Source: Candidatus Onthenecus intestinigallinarum
GTDB taxonomy: Bacteria; Bacillota; Clostridia; Christensenellales; Aristaeellaceae
Direction of reading: 5' to 3'
Assembly: GCA_018713325.1 (NCBI GenBank)
Contig: DVFJ01000029.1
Location: 1-52,390, forward strand
Length of the DNA: 52,390 bases
Part shown: positions 26,491 through 34,183 of the stretch, piece after piece
Layout of the letters: the number at the start of each line of letters is the position of its first letter
How positions within the stretch are numbered: the first letter of the stretch is position 1
Translations under genes and position numbers: made by a program
The notes under the pieces: generated by a model
Told to the model about the DNA's origin: nothing
The model's database searches: none
What the model saw: the letters and a program-made list of their open reading frames with translations, nothing else

Positions 26491-27147
26491 TTACGGGTTC
26501 TGCTTTCCGGCGAGCAGCTCCTGCTCGTGCATCCTGTAAGAGAGGATATGCAGCGTATCGCTCAGATGGACGTTGACGGTCGGAAATCCGTCGGGCGTGT
26601 TCAGGTCGACCGGTGCGAAGTTCCAGACCGCGCGCACGCCGCCCCGGATCAGCCGGTCGCACATCTGCTGCGCCGCGTCGTGCGGCACGGCGAGCACCGC
26701 GATGTCCACGGCGTGCGACGCCAGCCATGCGTCGAGCTTTTCAACGGGCTGCACGACCACGCCGTGCACGTCGATGCCCACCAGCGCGGGGCTGGCGTCG
26801 AACATGGCCTGGACGTGGAAGCCCTCGCGCGCGAAGGACGGATAGTTGGCCACCGCGCGGCCGATATTGCCGGCCCCGACGATGATGACGTGGTATTCGC
26901 GCGTGAGACCGAGAATCTCGGCGATGCGCAGCTTCAACTCAGGCACATGATACCCAAAGCCCTGCTGTCCAAAACCGCCAAAGCAGTTGATGTCCTGGCG
27001 GATCTGTGATGCGGTCAATCCCATCCTTTCACCCAGTTCCTGCGAGGAAATACGCGTGATGCCCGCCCTTTCCAGCTCGCGCAGGTGCCTGTAATAGCCC
27101 GGCAGACGCCGCACGACAGCATCGGAGACGCGGGAACGATAGGCCAT
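26491..27147 (-). CDS. rex: Redox-sensing transcriptional repressor Rex
   Basis: 218 residues. Rex reads the NADH/NAD+ ratio and represses fermentation and respiration genes. The winged-helix part has RRLPGYYRHLREL and SQELGERMGLTASQIRQDINCFGGFGQQGFGY; the NAD-binding Rossmann motif is GAGNIGRA at 91-98; VPHDAAQQ and GVRAVWNFAPVDL are typical. It may control acetate or alcohol pathways such as pta-ackA, but no clear Rex box was found there. Promoter upstream; VanW gene downstream. Confidence 0.98.
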   Translation of the reverse strand: MAYRSRVSDAVVRRLPGYYRHLRELERAGITRISSQELGERMGLTASQIRQDINCFGGFGQQGFGYHVPELKLRIAEILGLTREYHVIIVGAGNIGRAVANYPSFAREGFHVQAMFDASPALVGIDVHGVVVQPVEKLDAWLASHAVDIAVLAVPHDAAQQMCDRLIRGGVRAVWNFAPVDLNTPDGFPTVNVHLSDTLHILSYRMHEQELLAGKQNP

Positions 27148-27197
27148 CTGGTTGCACCTCTATCCTATACTCAACTTACGATATATCCGTATGTTTT

Positions 27198-27226
27198 AGT
27201 ATAACAGTTTCGCGTTGCACGCGCAA
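27198..27226 (-). promoter_or_regulatory. Promoter of rex
   Basis: Minus strand TTGCGC (27226-27221), 17-bp spacer, TATACT (27203-27198). The 5' leader is AT-rich (ATATATC, AAAACATA). Confidence 0.7.
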
Positions 27227-27256
27227 GGGGTGAATCGGCCAAAGCCGTCGACGGGG

Positions 27257-27287
27257 CAAAACAGGCCGCCGGCATCATCCGGCGGCC
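27257..27287 (-). terminator. Terminator behind the LytTR gene
   Basis: A 9-bp stem GGCCGCCGG / CCGGCGGCC followed by TGTTTTG on the minus strand, just after the stop codon. Confidence 0.85.
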
Positions 27288-27293
27288 CGTTCG

Positions 27294-28106
27294 CTACGAA
27301 AACATGCGCTCCAGTTCTTCGTATCGCTCATGCGTGATGAGCGCGTCCTGCTGCGTGCCGCACAGGCGCACCACGTACGTCCATCGGCCGTAGGGCGTGA
27401 TGCTGTCGATCTCGCGCAGATTGATGATGTAGGACTTATGACAGCGGTAGAAGATCTCCGGGTCCAGGCGCGCCTCGATATCCCCCAGCGATTCGCTCGT
27501 CACAAAGCGCACGCCGCCCTTCATGTACAGCACGGTCGCGCGATTTTCGCGCTGAACGACCAGGATGTCCTCCATTGCCACAAAGTTGACGCCCTCCCGG
27601 TGGCGCAGCATCAGCCGCCCGGCCGTCGCTCTGGCGCGCGGCACGGCCTTTTGCGTAGGGTTGGGCACCGGCTCGTCCTGTGTGCGGCGCAGCAGCACGT
27701 CGCGCGCGCGCTCCAGCGTCTTGAGCACGCGTTCGAGCTTGAAGGGCTTGACCAGATAGTCAAACGCGTACACCTCAAAGGCGTCGGCCATGTAGCGGTC
27801 GTGTGCGGTGGCAAACACCAGGATGACGGAAGGATCCGTGTCCTGGATGATGCGCGCGGCCTCCACGCCGCTCATCTGCGGCATCTCCACGTCCAGGAAG
27901 ACGAGCTTTGGCCGCTTCTGCTCCACCTGGGCGAGCAGCTCCCTGCCATCCTGCGCCTCGCCCACGAGTTGGACGCCCTCCACCCGCTCGATCATCTTGC
28001 GCATGACGGCGCGCATGCCGGCGTCGTCGTCGGCGATCACGACGGGGATGGTCGTCTCGGCCCGCTCAGGCGTCTCGGTCTTTTCGATCCTTTCGGTCTT
28101 CTCCAT
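27294..28106 (-). CDS. LytTR-type response regulator without an adjacent kinase
   Basis: 270 residues. Receiver domain about 20-135: acidic pocket A-D-D-D (25-28), phosphorylation site D72 in VFLDVEMPQ, T100 and K120 (LVKPF). The LytTR DNA-binding domain covers about 165-268 (FVAMEDILVVQRENRATVLY, FYRCHKSYIINLREI). Such regulators control exported, competence or wall genes by binding direct repeats. The first 19 residues are a low-complexity EKTE repeat ahead of the receiver. No histidine kinase gene is near; the upstream genes encode a basic membrane protein, FloA and NfeD, with a 14-bp gap to the first. Confidence 0.95.
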   Translation of the reverse strand: MEKTERIEKTETPERAETTIPVVIADDDAGMRAVMRKMIERVEGVQLVGEAQDGRELLAQVEQKRPKLVFLDVEMPQMSGVEAARIIQDTDPSVILVFATAHDRYMADAFEVYAFDYLVKPFKLERVLKTLERARDVLLRRTQDEPVPNPTQKAVPRARATAGRLMLRHREGVNFVAMEDILVVQRENRATVLYMKGGVRFVTSESLGDIEARLDPEIFYRCHKSYIINLREIDSITPYGRWTYVVRLCGTQQDALITHERYEELERMFS

Positions 28107-28120
28107 TTGGAACCTCTTGT

Positions 28121-28648
28121 CTATCTCATCCGCAGCCTGCGCCTGTCCGCCGGCCGGGTGAGGATTTCCGCAAAGATGACGCCGCGCAGCAGATCCTGCG
28201 CGCGCTCGCTCTCATCCGGCGCGTCCAGCGGGGATGGGCTGCGCCTGTCGGAATGCGGCGCGAGCATCTCCTCGTGGCAGGGATCTTCTCCCTCGGCCGC
28301 GGCGGCCATGGCCGTCTGCATGGCCGCGACGGACGCCGGGCGCGGGGGCAGCATGGTCTGCGCCTCCCGGACGGGACGCGCGTTCCTGCCGGGCTGTTCC
28401 GACTTCGCGGGCGCCTTGGCGCCGTGCTTTTTCCGCTTGTCCTCCGTGCCCTCGCCGGACGTTGCTTCCATGCTGCCATCGGGCATGCGCTGCCGCTCGC
28501 CGGCACTCTGCGCTGCGGCGGGGCGCTTCGGCGCTTCCGGCCTGCGGGCGGCCGCCTGCGGCGTGCGCTTCTTCTGTTTCTTTTGACTCTTCTGGGCGAG
28601 GCTGAAGATGGCCCAGACGATCGCAATGATGAATACCAGGGCGTCCAT
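28121..28648 (-). CDS. Membrane-anchored Lys/Arg/Ala-rich protein of unknown function
   Basis: 175 residues. One membrane segment at the very N-terminus (MDALVFIIAIVWAIFSLAQ) followed by a KSQKKQKKR basic stretch, which would orient the rest into the cytoplasm. The middle is low-complexity (Ala, Arg, Pro, Gln). A C-terminal helix (ESERAQDLLRGVIFAEILT) is the only ordered-looking part. No family is recognised. It lies between floA and the LytTR regulator; a FloA-partner or signalling role is only a guess from context. Confidence 0.75.
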   Translation of the reverse strand: MDALVFIIAIVWAIFSLAQKSQKKQKKRTPQAAARRPEAPKRPAAAQSAGERQRMPDGSMEATSGEGTEDKRKKHGAKAPAKSEQPGRNARPVREAQTMLPPRPASVAAMQTAMAAAAEGEDPCHEEMLAPHSDRRSPSPLDAPDESERAQDLLRGVIFAEILTRPADRRRLRMR

Positions 28649-28674
28649 ACGGCCGCGCCACCCCCCTTATCGGT

Positions 28675-28697
28675 CGGGCCGGAGCGGGTCCGGCCCG
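28675..28697 (-). other. Hairpin behind floA
   Basis: A 9-bp perfect stem CGGGCCGGA / TCCGGCCCG with 5-base loop, no U-run. Probably an intercistronic stability hairpin rather than a full terminator. Confidence 0.5.
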
Positions 28698-28703
28698 TCG
28701 TTC

Positions 28704-29702
28704 TTACTTCTTGCGGGGCAGCTCGCCGTTGCCTTCCTCCGGCTTGCCCAGCTTGGAGATGGCCTCGCGCATCGTCGTATCGGCGATGGTGTTCTGCATC
28801 TGGTAGTAGTCCATGACGCCGATCTTGCCCTCACGCAGCGCCGTAGCCATCGCACGCGGCACCTCGGCCTGCGCCTCGACGACCTTCGCCTGCATCTCCT
28901 GCACGGCAGCCTTCATCTCCTGCTCGCGCGCCACGGCCATCGCGCGGCGCTCCTCGGCCTTGGCCTGCGCAATGCGCCGGTCGGCCTCCGCCTGATCCAT
29001 CTGCAGCTGCGCGCCGATGTTGCGGCCCACATCCACATCCGCAATGTCAATGGAGAGGATCTCAAATGCAGTGCCGGCATCCAGGCCCTTGGCCAGGACG
29101 GTACGGCTGATCAGGTCCGGATTCTCCAGGACGGACTTGTGCGTCTCTGCGGAGCCGACCGTCGTGACGATGCCCTCGCCGACGCGGGCGACGATGGTCT
29201 CCTCGCCGGCGCCGCCGACCAGGCGCTCGATGTTGGCGCGCACGGTCACGCGCGCCTTGGCGCGCAGCTCGATGCCGTCCTTGGCGATGGCGGCGACGAC
29301 GGGCGTCTCGATGACCTTGGGGTTGACGCTCATCTGCACGGCCTGCAGCACGTCACGGCCCGCCAGGTCGATGGAGCGCGCCTCCTCGAAGTTCAGATCG
29401 ATGTTCGCGCCCTGTGCGGTGATGAGCGCGCGAATGACGCGATCGACATTGCCGCCGGCCAGGTAATGCGCCTCCATCTCGCCCAGGTCAGGCGACAGGC
29501 CGGCCTTTTCGGCCATGATCAACGGCTGTACAATGCGCACCGGCGCGATGCGGCGAAAGCGCATGCCCACCAGCGTCAGGATCGAAATCTTTACGCCGGA
29601 AGCGCGCGCCGAGATCCACAGTCCCAGCGGCACAATGCTGAAGAACGTGATGACGAACACCACAGCGACGACGATGAGCAGCACCATCCAGACCAGTTCC
29701 AT
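28704..29702 (-). CDS. floA: Flotillin-like protein FloA
   Basis: 332 residues. FloA (YqfA family) scaffolds functional membrane microdomains and affects wall synthesis and protein secretion. One N-terminal membrane helix, then the SPFH-like domain ([64 protein letters not shown]) and the coiled coil [30 protein letters not shown]-type region. ATG at 29702 has AAGGGGG upstream; a GTG six codons earlier is closer to another site and is the alternative. 60 bp behind nfeD, the standard arrangement. Confidence 0.95.
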   Translation of the reverse strand: MELVWMVLLIVVAVVFVITFFSIVPLGLWISARASGVKISILTLVGMRFRRIAPVRIVQPLIMAEKAGLSPDLGEMEAHYLAGGNVDRVIRALITAQGANIDLNFEEARSIDLAGRDVLQAVQMSVNPKVIETPVVAAIAKDGIELRAKARVTVRANIERLVGGAGEETIVARVGEGIVTTVGSAETHKSVLENPDLISRTVLAKGLDAGTAFEILSIDIADVDVGRNIGAQLQMDQAEADRRIAQAKAEERRAMAVAREQEMKAAVQEMQAKVVEAQAEVPRAMATALREGKIGVMDYYQMQNTIADTTMREAISKLGKPEEGNGELPRKK

Positions 29703-29762
29703 CGTTGTTTCCCCCTTCACAAACTCCTTTGTTACCTATATGCACGCCTTACGGCGGGCATT

Positions 29763-30260
29763 TCACACCTTGCGCACGACGATGCGCCGTCCCTCGACGG
29801 AGACGATCCTGATGTCGCTCTGCGCATCGAGGAAGTCGCCCTCCGTCACGACGTTGAGCCGCACGCCGTCGAATTCGCCGATGCCCGAGGGCCGCAGCAC
29901 CGTGCTGGCCTTCCCCACGCGGCCCAGCAGCACGCGCATGTCCTCGTAGCCGTTGTCCCCGCCGTCTTCCAACGCCGTGTTGGTCAGCACGAGGGGCGAA
30001 TGGTCCAACGCGCCCTTGGCCGCCGAGCGCAGCGAAACGGAGATAGCAATGGCGATGAGCGCGATGAGGACGATCAACACGCCCAACGCCGCCAACATGC
30101 CGTGGTTCATGACCGTGATGCCCACGCCCACGGCCAGCAGGATCAGCCCGGAGACGCCCGGCACGCCAAATCCCGGCAGGAAGACCTCCAGGATGACCAG
30201 CGCCGTGCCCACCACGAGCGAAATCACAATCGGCAGATTTGTAACCAAAAAGTCGACCAT
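29763..30260 (-). CDS. NfeD-like membrane protein
   Basis: 165 residues. Four hydrophobic segments in the first 80 residues (GTALVILEVFLPGFGVPGVSG is the family signature), then a cytoplasmic OB-fold domain (VLLGRVGKASTVLRPSGIGEFDGVRLNV). NfeD proteins partner flotillins; this short form lacks the serine-protease part. ATG at 30260, with AAAGGTG 9 bases upstream, chosen over a GTG four codons earlier. First gene of the nfeD-floA-LytTR group. Confidence 0.92.
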   Translation of the reverse strand: MVDFLVTNLPIVISLVVGTALVILEVFLPGFGVPGVSGLILLAVGVGITVMNHGMLAALGVLIVLIALIAIAISVSLRSAAKGALDHSPLVLTNTALEDGGDNGYEDMRVLLGRVGKASTVLRPSGIGEFDGVRLNVVTEGDFLDAQSDIRIVSVEGRRIVVRKV

Positions 30261-30294
30261 AGCGATGCACACCTTTCATCGATTGGGTGGGAAA

Positions 30295-30322
30295 AGTATA
30301 GCATGCTTTTCGCGCCCGGCAA
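30295..30322 (-). promoter_or_regulatory. Promoter of the nfeD-floA operon
   Basis: Minus strand TTGCCG (30322-30317), 16-bp spacer, TATACT (30300-30295), 34 bp before the nfeD start. Confidence 0.65.
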
Positions 30323-30362
30323 AGCAAAAGACGCCCAAATATACATTTTTGCGCCTGAAAGC

Positions 30363-30947
30363 TCACAGCGAGCGCAAAAATGCGGCGAGCGCGGCGACGT
30401 CCCGCTCGTATACGGACGTCAGGCTGCGCCTGTACAGCAGGCTCGCCGGATGATACAGCGCAAAGACCGGGCAGGGCGCGTCCGGCGCGGAGACGCGCGT
30501 GCCGTGCGCCTCGCCGACCGTCAGCCTCGCCCCCGTCACCGCCTGCAGCGGCACATTGCCCAGCGTCGCGATACACCGCGGGCGCACGAGCCCGATCTCA
30601 CGCAGCAGCCAGGGGCGCATGAGCGCGACCTCCTCGCGCGTGGGCGGCCGGTTGGTCACGCGGCCCGCGGCTGAGAGCCGCGTGGGCCGGAACTTGACGG
30701 CGTTGGTGACGTAGAGCGCCTCGCGCGAGAGCCCGGCCAGTTCCAGAAAGGCGTCCAGGTTCTTTCCGGCCCTGCCGGCAAACGGACGGCCCTGCAGGGC
30801 CTCCTGCTCGCCTGGCGCCTCGCCGATGAGCATCAGCGGCGCGCCCGCCGCCCCTTCGCCGTATACAACGCGCCGCTCGTCGCCCACGTAGACCGAGCGG
30901 ACGAACCGCAGCAGTTCGCTTTGAAAACGCTCCAGGCTGTCCGACAT
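30363..30947 (-). CDS. Family 4-like uracil-DNA glycosylase lacking the Fe-S cysteines
   Basis: 194 residues. The uracil-DNA glycosylase motif 1 is GEAPGEQEALQGRPFAG (42-58); motif 3 is HPAS (166-169). Family-4 enzymes carry a [4Fe-4S] cluster on four cysteines. Here those positions are lost: no N-terminal CxxC, KFRPTR instead of KCRPP (F86), and no Cys near 102-110; only C125 and C159 remain. It may be a cluster-free glycosylase or a DNA-binding relative. ATG with GGGGAGG upstream. It is 14 bp behind the Fe-S-bearing paralog and co-transcribed. Confidence 0.85.
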   Translation of the reverse strand: MSDSLERFQSELLRFVRSVYVGDERRVVYGEGAAGAPLMLIGEAPGEQEALQGRPFAGRAGKNLDAFLELAGLSREALYVTNAVKFRPTRLSAAGRVTNRPPTREEVALMRPWLLREIGLVRPRCIATLGNVPLQAVTGARLTVGEAHGTRVSAPDAPCPVFALYHPASLLYRRSLTSVYERDVAALAAFLRSL

Positions 30948-30961
30948 GCGATGCCTCCCCG

Positions 30962-31528
30962 TCAGCTTTCCGCATCCAGCTGCGCCAGCTTGTCGCGCAG
31001 CGCCTTGAAGTCCTCCCAGGCCGGGCGCTTCTTGCTCTCGTCGCGCAGCAGCGCCGCCGGATGATACGTCGGCAGGAGGAACACGCCCTTGCGCTCGACC
31101 CACCTGCCCCGGTCGCGCGTGATGCGCACGCCGTCGCCCAGCACCGTTCTGGCGGCCGTCGCGCCCAGCAGCGCGATCACCCGCGGGCGCACCAAGGCCA
31201 CCTGCGCACGCAGGTACGGCAGGCAGGCGGCAGTCTCCTCGGGCGTGGGCACGCGGTTGTGCGGCGGACGGCACTTGACGGCGTTGGCGATGTAGACCTG
31301 TTCGCGCGTAAGGCCGATGGCCGCGAGCATCCGCTCCAGCAGCTGGCCTGCCGGTCCGACGAACGGCCGGCCCTGCAGATCCTCCTGCTCGCCCGGCCCC
31401 TCCCCTATGAGCATGAGGCGCGCATGCAGGTCGCCCTCGCCGGGCACGACATGCGTGCGCCCGCGGCACAAGCCGCAGGCCGTGCAGCCGCCGATCTGCT
31501 CCATCAGCGTCGGCCACGAAGTCTGCAT
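30962..31528 (-). CDS. Uracil-DNA glycosylase, family 4 ([4Fe-4S])
   Basis: 188 residues. Removes uracil from DNA as the first step of base excision repair. Cluster ligands are all present: C15 and C18 (CTACGLC), C86 (KCRPP) and C102, matching the family spacing. Motif 1 is GEGPGEQEDLQGRPFVG (42-58) and motif 3 is HPAALL (156-161). Start at 31528 with GGGAGGG six bases upstream; an ATG two codons earlier touches that site and is less likely. Confidence 0.95.
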   Translation of the reverse strand: MQTSWPTLMEQIGGCTACGLCRGRTHVVPGEGDLHARLMLIGEGPGEQEDLQGRPFVGPAGQLLERMLAAIGLTREQVYIANAVKCRPPHNRVPTPEETAACLPYLRAQVALVRPRVIALLGATAARTVLGDGVRITRDRGRWVERKGVFLLPTYHPAALLRDESKKRPAWEDFKALRDKLAQLDAES

Positions 31529-31559
31529 CCGCATCCCTCCCAGCGCGATTGTGTCTATC

Positions 31560-31588
31560 AGTATAACACAATGCATGCGCGCCGTAAA
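31560..31588 (-). promoter_or_regulatory. Promoter of the two uracil-DNA glycosylase genes
   Basis: Minus strand TTTACG (31588-31583), 17-bp spacer, TATACT (31565-31560), in the 86-bp gap behind the SH3-like gene. Moderate match. Confidence 0.6.
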
Positions 31589-31614
31589 CAGCCGCGCCGG
31601 AAGAGGCCCAAAAA

Positions 31615-32277
31615 TCACAGGTCGTCCTGGCGAATGAACGCGCTGGCGCCGCGCAGGCTGACCACGTCGTAGCCGTCCAGCTGCGCGATGACGAGCAGCC
31701 TCGCGCCACCCGGCACCTCAGCCACACACGGCGCATCCGGCGCGGGATACGCATAGGCGTCGACCGCGCTGTCGCCCGTGACGACGTAGCTTGGCGGGCT
31801 GACCGTGTAGCGCGCGAGCACCCAGCCCTTGTGCCACCACGCGCCGTCGTCGCTGCGCACGACGGCCAGATACCAGCCGTCCCGCTCCTCCAGGATGACG
31901 AAGACCTCGCCATTCGTCAGCGAGTCCAGCCGCGGAGCGCTGCTGTCCGGCGTCTGGCGCATAGAGAGCGACTCGCACAGAACCGCCGCCGTCTCGTATC
32001 CGTTCCATTCTCCCTCGACGGGCTGCGCGACGCAGGGCTCCGGCATCCAGCCGGCCGTGCCGTCCGGAAGCGTCACGGCCAGAAAGCCGTTCTCCCGCTC
32101 TCCCGTCACGGTCACGGCGCTGCCCTGCGCCGCCTGCGCGATCGCCGCGTCCGCCTGCGACGGCTGCGCATAGAGCGGGGCCGTCTCGGGCCAGACGCTG
32201 CCCTCATACCCCTGCGCCATCGCGGCGCACGGCAGCAGCATGCACAGACACAGTCCCAAAGCAATCAGATGTTTCAT
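31615..32277 (-). CDS. Exported SH3-like domain protein
   Basis: 220 residues. Signal peptide MKHLIALGLCLCMLLPC ending at AMA-QG. The mature part holds about three bacterial SH3-like units: WPETAPLYAQPSQADAA...GFLAVTLPDGTAGWMP, then ETAAVLCESLSMRQTPDSSAPR...GWYLAVV...KGWVLARY, then a shorter one. Such units bind cell-wall or surface ligands. No catalytic domain is present. Start at 32277 with GAGGGGGAGAACCGG upstream. The terminator of the upstream small gene lies just ahead, so it probably has its own promoter, which I could not assign. Confidence 0.85.
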   Translation of the reverse strand: MKHLIALGLCLCMLLPCAAMAQGYEGSVWPETAPLYAQPSQADAAIAQAAQGSAVTVTGERENGFLAVTLPDGTAGWMPEPCVAQPVEGEWNGYETAAVLCESLSMRQTPDSSAPRLDSLTNGEVFVILEERDGWYLAVVRSDDGAWWHKGWVLARYTVSPPSYVVTGDSAVDAYAYPAPDAPCVAEVPGGARLLVIAQLDGYDVVSLRGASAFIRQDDL

Positions 32278-32309
32278 CCGGTTCTCCCCCTCTTTGCGAT
32301 GGATTTTTC

Positions 32310-32350
32310 TCAAAAATAAGACGTGCACGATGCGTTCAATCATGCACGTC
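32310..32350 (-). terminator. Terminator behind trmL and the small membrane protein
   Basis: On the minus strand a 12-bp stem GACGTGCATGAT / ATCGTGCACGTC (one wobble pair) with loop TGAACGC is followed by TTATTTTTG. Confidence 0.85.
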
Positions 32351-32365
32351 GAGAGGAATTTTGTG

Positions 32366-32578
32366 TTATCGGTTGTCCGTCGCGTCGACGACGACCGCCT
32401 CGGTGATGTTCTTGCTGATGCCCGCGAACGTCGTCTGCAGGTCCTGCCGCAGCCACGTGTAAAGGCTGGAGAGCATCAGCATCAGGATGACGATGACCAG
32501 GGACGCCGCAGCCACGCCGAAGAAGTCCATGATGCCGGCGGCGATCTTGAAACCCGTATGCGGCTTGTGCTCGCTCAT
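32366..32578 (-). CDS. Small single-pass membrane protein
   Basis: 70 residues. One hydrophobic helix about 23-48 (GVAAASLVIVILMLMLSSLYTWL) between a short polar head and a helix ending VVVDATDNR. No family recognised. The ATG at 32578 has AAAGGAG 8 bases upstream; a longer frame adds only a basic stretch with no ribosome site. It follows trmL after about 90 bp. Confidence 0.75.
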   Translation of the reverse strand: MSEHKPHTGFKIAAGIMDFFGVAAASLVIVILMLMLSSLYTWLRQDLQTTFAGISKNITEAVVVDATDNR

Positions 32579-32669
32579 GTGCCTCACTCCTTTGCTTCTT
32601 GCAGATAAGACGCCGCAAGGCGCCGTTTCGTTGCGCCTTCCCACGGATTTCCGCCGCCGCACCGCCGGT

Positions 32670-33185
32670 CTACAGGTAGTCCAACCAGGGGGCCTCGGGT
32701 TCCTCGCGCCCGGTGAGGCTGCCCGCGTCCATCAGCCCGTCAAAGCCCTGCTGGCGCAGCGCCTCGTATACGACGATCGCCACCGAGTTGGACAGGTTCA
32801 GCGATCGCGCGCCCGGCGCCATCGGGATGCGCACGCAGCGGTCGTACACGCGCTTTAGCAGATTTTCCGGCAGGCCGCGCGACTCGCGGCCAAAGACCAG
32901 GAACGCGTCCTTCGGATAGGCCGCCTGCGTATACGCCCGCGGCGCCTTTGTCGTCGCGTAAAAGAACGGCGCGCCCGGGTTTTCGCGCAGCACATCCTCA
33001 AACGAGGCGTGCACCCGCACGTTGACCATGGGCCAGTAGTCCAGCCCTGCGCGCTTGAGATACCTGTCCTCCAGCCGGAACCCCAGCGGCTGCACCAGGT
33101 CCAGCGTGCAACCCGTGGCCGCGCAGGTCCGGGCGATGTTGCCGGTGTTTTGCGGGATCTCCGGCTCCACGAGCACGACGTGCAC
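32670..33185 (-). CDS. trmL: tRNA (cytidine/uridine-34 2'-O)-methyltransferase TrmL
   Basis: 171 residues, SPOUT superfamily, the short TrmL form with the trefoil knot only. Methylates the ribose at wobble position 34 of some tRNA(Leu). Start VVLVEPEIPQNTGNIARTCAATG, then LVFGRESRGLP (SAM site) and SLNLSNSVAIVVYEALRQ (knot). Start codon is GTG with GGGGGAGGG six bases upstream. Confidence 0.95.
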   Translation of the reverse strand: MHVVLVEPEIPQNTGNIARTCAATGCTLDLVQPLGFRLEDRYLKRAGLDYWPMVNVRVHASFEDVLRENPGAPFFYATTKAPRAYTQAAYPKDAFLVFGRESRGLPENLLKRVYDRCVRIPMAPGARSLNLSNSVAIVVYEALRQQGFDGLMDAGSLTGREEPEAPWLDYL

Positions 33186-33213
33186 CGCGCTCCCTCCCCC
33201 AATGTCACAGAAG

Positions 33214-33230
33214 CCCGGCCAGGCCGGGCA
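33214..33230 (-). other. Short hairpin between the receiver-like gene and trmL
   Basis: GCCCGGC-CAG-GCCGGGC is a 7-bp stem without U-run on this strand; weak terminator or processing site. Confidence 0.4.
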
Positions 33231-33248
33231 TCCGTCTATTTTTTTCTG

Positions 33249-34031
33249 TCAGTTTCCGCCGCCCTGCGCGCACAGCGCATACAGCGACGCGTAGACGATG
33301 CACTTGCGAATCTCGATGTCCAGGTCGAAGAATTCCTTGAGATCCTCCTGTGCCAGCGCCATGTGTTCCTTGACGCGCAGCTCCACATCGCCCGGCTCCA
33401 GCGCCTCCTTGGGATAGGCGAGCAGGCGCATGTGATGGGGGTTGAGCACCTGCAGGACGTAGCTCATATCCGGCTCTTCGCGCTCGAAGATGTTGCGCAG
33501 CGCGTTTTCCAGCCGCTCGCTGCCGTAGCGCCAGACCTCGTCCAGGAAGCGCTCGCCCTGAGGCATGCGCAGCGAGATCAGGCAGACGGGCCAGTCCGGC
33601 CGGATGTGCAGCTTGAGCATGTCGACGCGCCGGTCGAGTTCGTCCTGGGTGAAGTGCGCGCCCTGCAGCACAGTCTGGAAGAAGTCCGACTGCAGCATCG
33701 GCAGCACGTCGTCCAGCTCGTCCTGCTCCTCCCGCTCCAGGAGGATGCGGCGCGTAATGCCCAGCTCCCGGCGCAGGCGCGCATGGTCCGACGCGGCCTC
33801 CATGCCCACGACCTCCGGGTGCGAGGACAGGAAGGAAAAGAAGTCCTGGCCGGCGTCCTTGGGCAGCAGATATGCGACGGCATCGGCCTCCTGACGGCTC
33901 AGGCGCCGCTTGGCCTCCTCGACGTCGGAAAGCAGAATCGGGACGTCAAACCCCATATGCGCCCACTCCGGAAAGCTGCGGAACGCCTCGGTAATGTCCC
34001 CCTGATCCGTGACGAGCATCAATTTGTACAT
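33249..34031 (-). CDS. Degenerate receiver-domain protein, AraC-type response regulator remnant without HTH
   Basis: 260 residues. The start MYKLMLVTDQGDITEAFRSFPEWAHMGFDV matches the receiver of YesN/AraC-type response regulators (which read VDDE... WEELGF). Only one acid of the pocket is left (D9) and the phosphorylation region reads ADAVAYLLP, without the Asp. The segment 95-125 (RRILLEREEQDELDDVLPMLQSDFFQTVLQG) resembles the linker after that receiver. The C-terminal AraC helix-turn-helix expected at this length is missing; it ends after a helical region. It may be a phosphorylation-independent binding protein. The frame is open and has TTGGAGGG, so it looks intact rather than a pseudogene. 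Confidence 0.7.
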   Translation of the reverse strand: MYKLMLVTDQGDITEAFRSFPEWAHMGFDVPILLSDVEEAKRRLSRQEADAVAYLLPKDAGQDFFSFLSSHPEVVGMEAASDHARLRRELGITRRILLEREEQDELDDVLPMLQSDFFQTVLQGAHFTQDELDRRVDMLKLHIRPDWPVCLISLRMPQGERFLDEVWRYGSERLENALRNIFEREEPDMSYVLQVLNPHHMRLLAYPKEALEPGDVELRVKEHMALAQEDLKEFFDLDIEIRKCIVYASLYALCAQGGGN

Positions 34032-34092
34032 GGATTCCCTCCAAAACCTTTGTGCGGACAGAGCCAGACCGTTCGCCTAACTGTTGTTCTCT

Positions 34093-34121
34093 ATTTTACC
34101 GCACTCAGGAGGCAAAAACAA
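34093..34121 (-). promoter_or_regulatory. Promoter of the receiver-like gene and trmL
   Basis: Minus strand TTGTTT (34121-34116), 17-bp spacer, TAAAAT (34098-34093), 61 bp before the start codon. The spacing is right but both boxes deviate from consensus. Confidence 0.6.
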
Positions 34122-34142
34122 GGCGAAAACGTTTTTTTCACA

Positions 34143-34172
34143 AAAGAGGGCGCACTTTCGCGCGCCCTCTTT
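34143..34172 (-). terminator. Terminator of purC-purB
   Basis: An 11-bp stem AAAGAGGGCGC / GCGCCCTCTTT with an 8-base loop, followed by TTGTG on the minus strand, 10 bases past the purB stop. Confidence 0.85.
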
Positions 34173-34183
34173 GTGCATTTCAC

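Noticed and set aside
28608-30674. A 688-codon plus-strand frame opposite floA and nfeD
   Set aside because: Antisense to well-recognised genes; no homology and biased composition.
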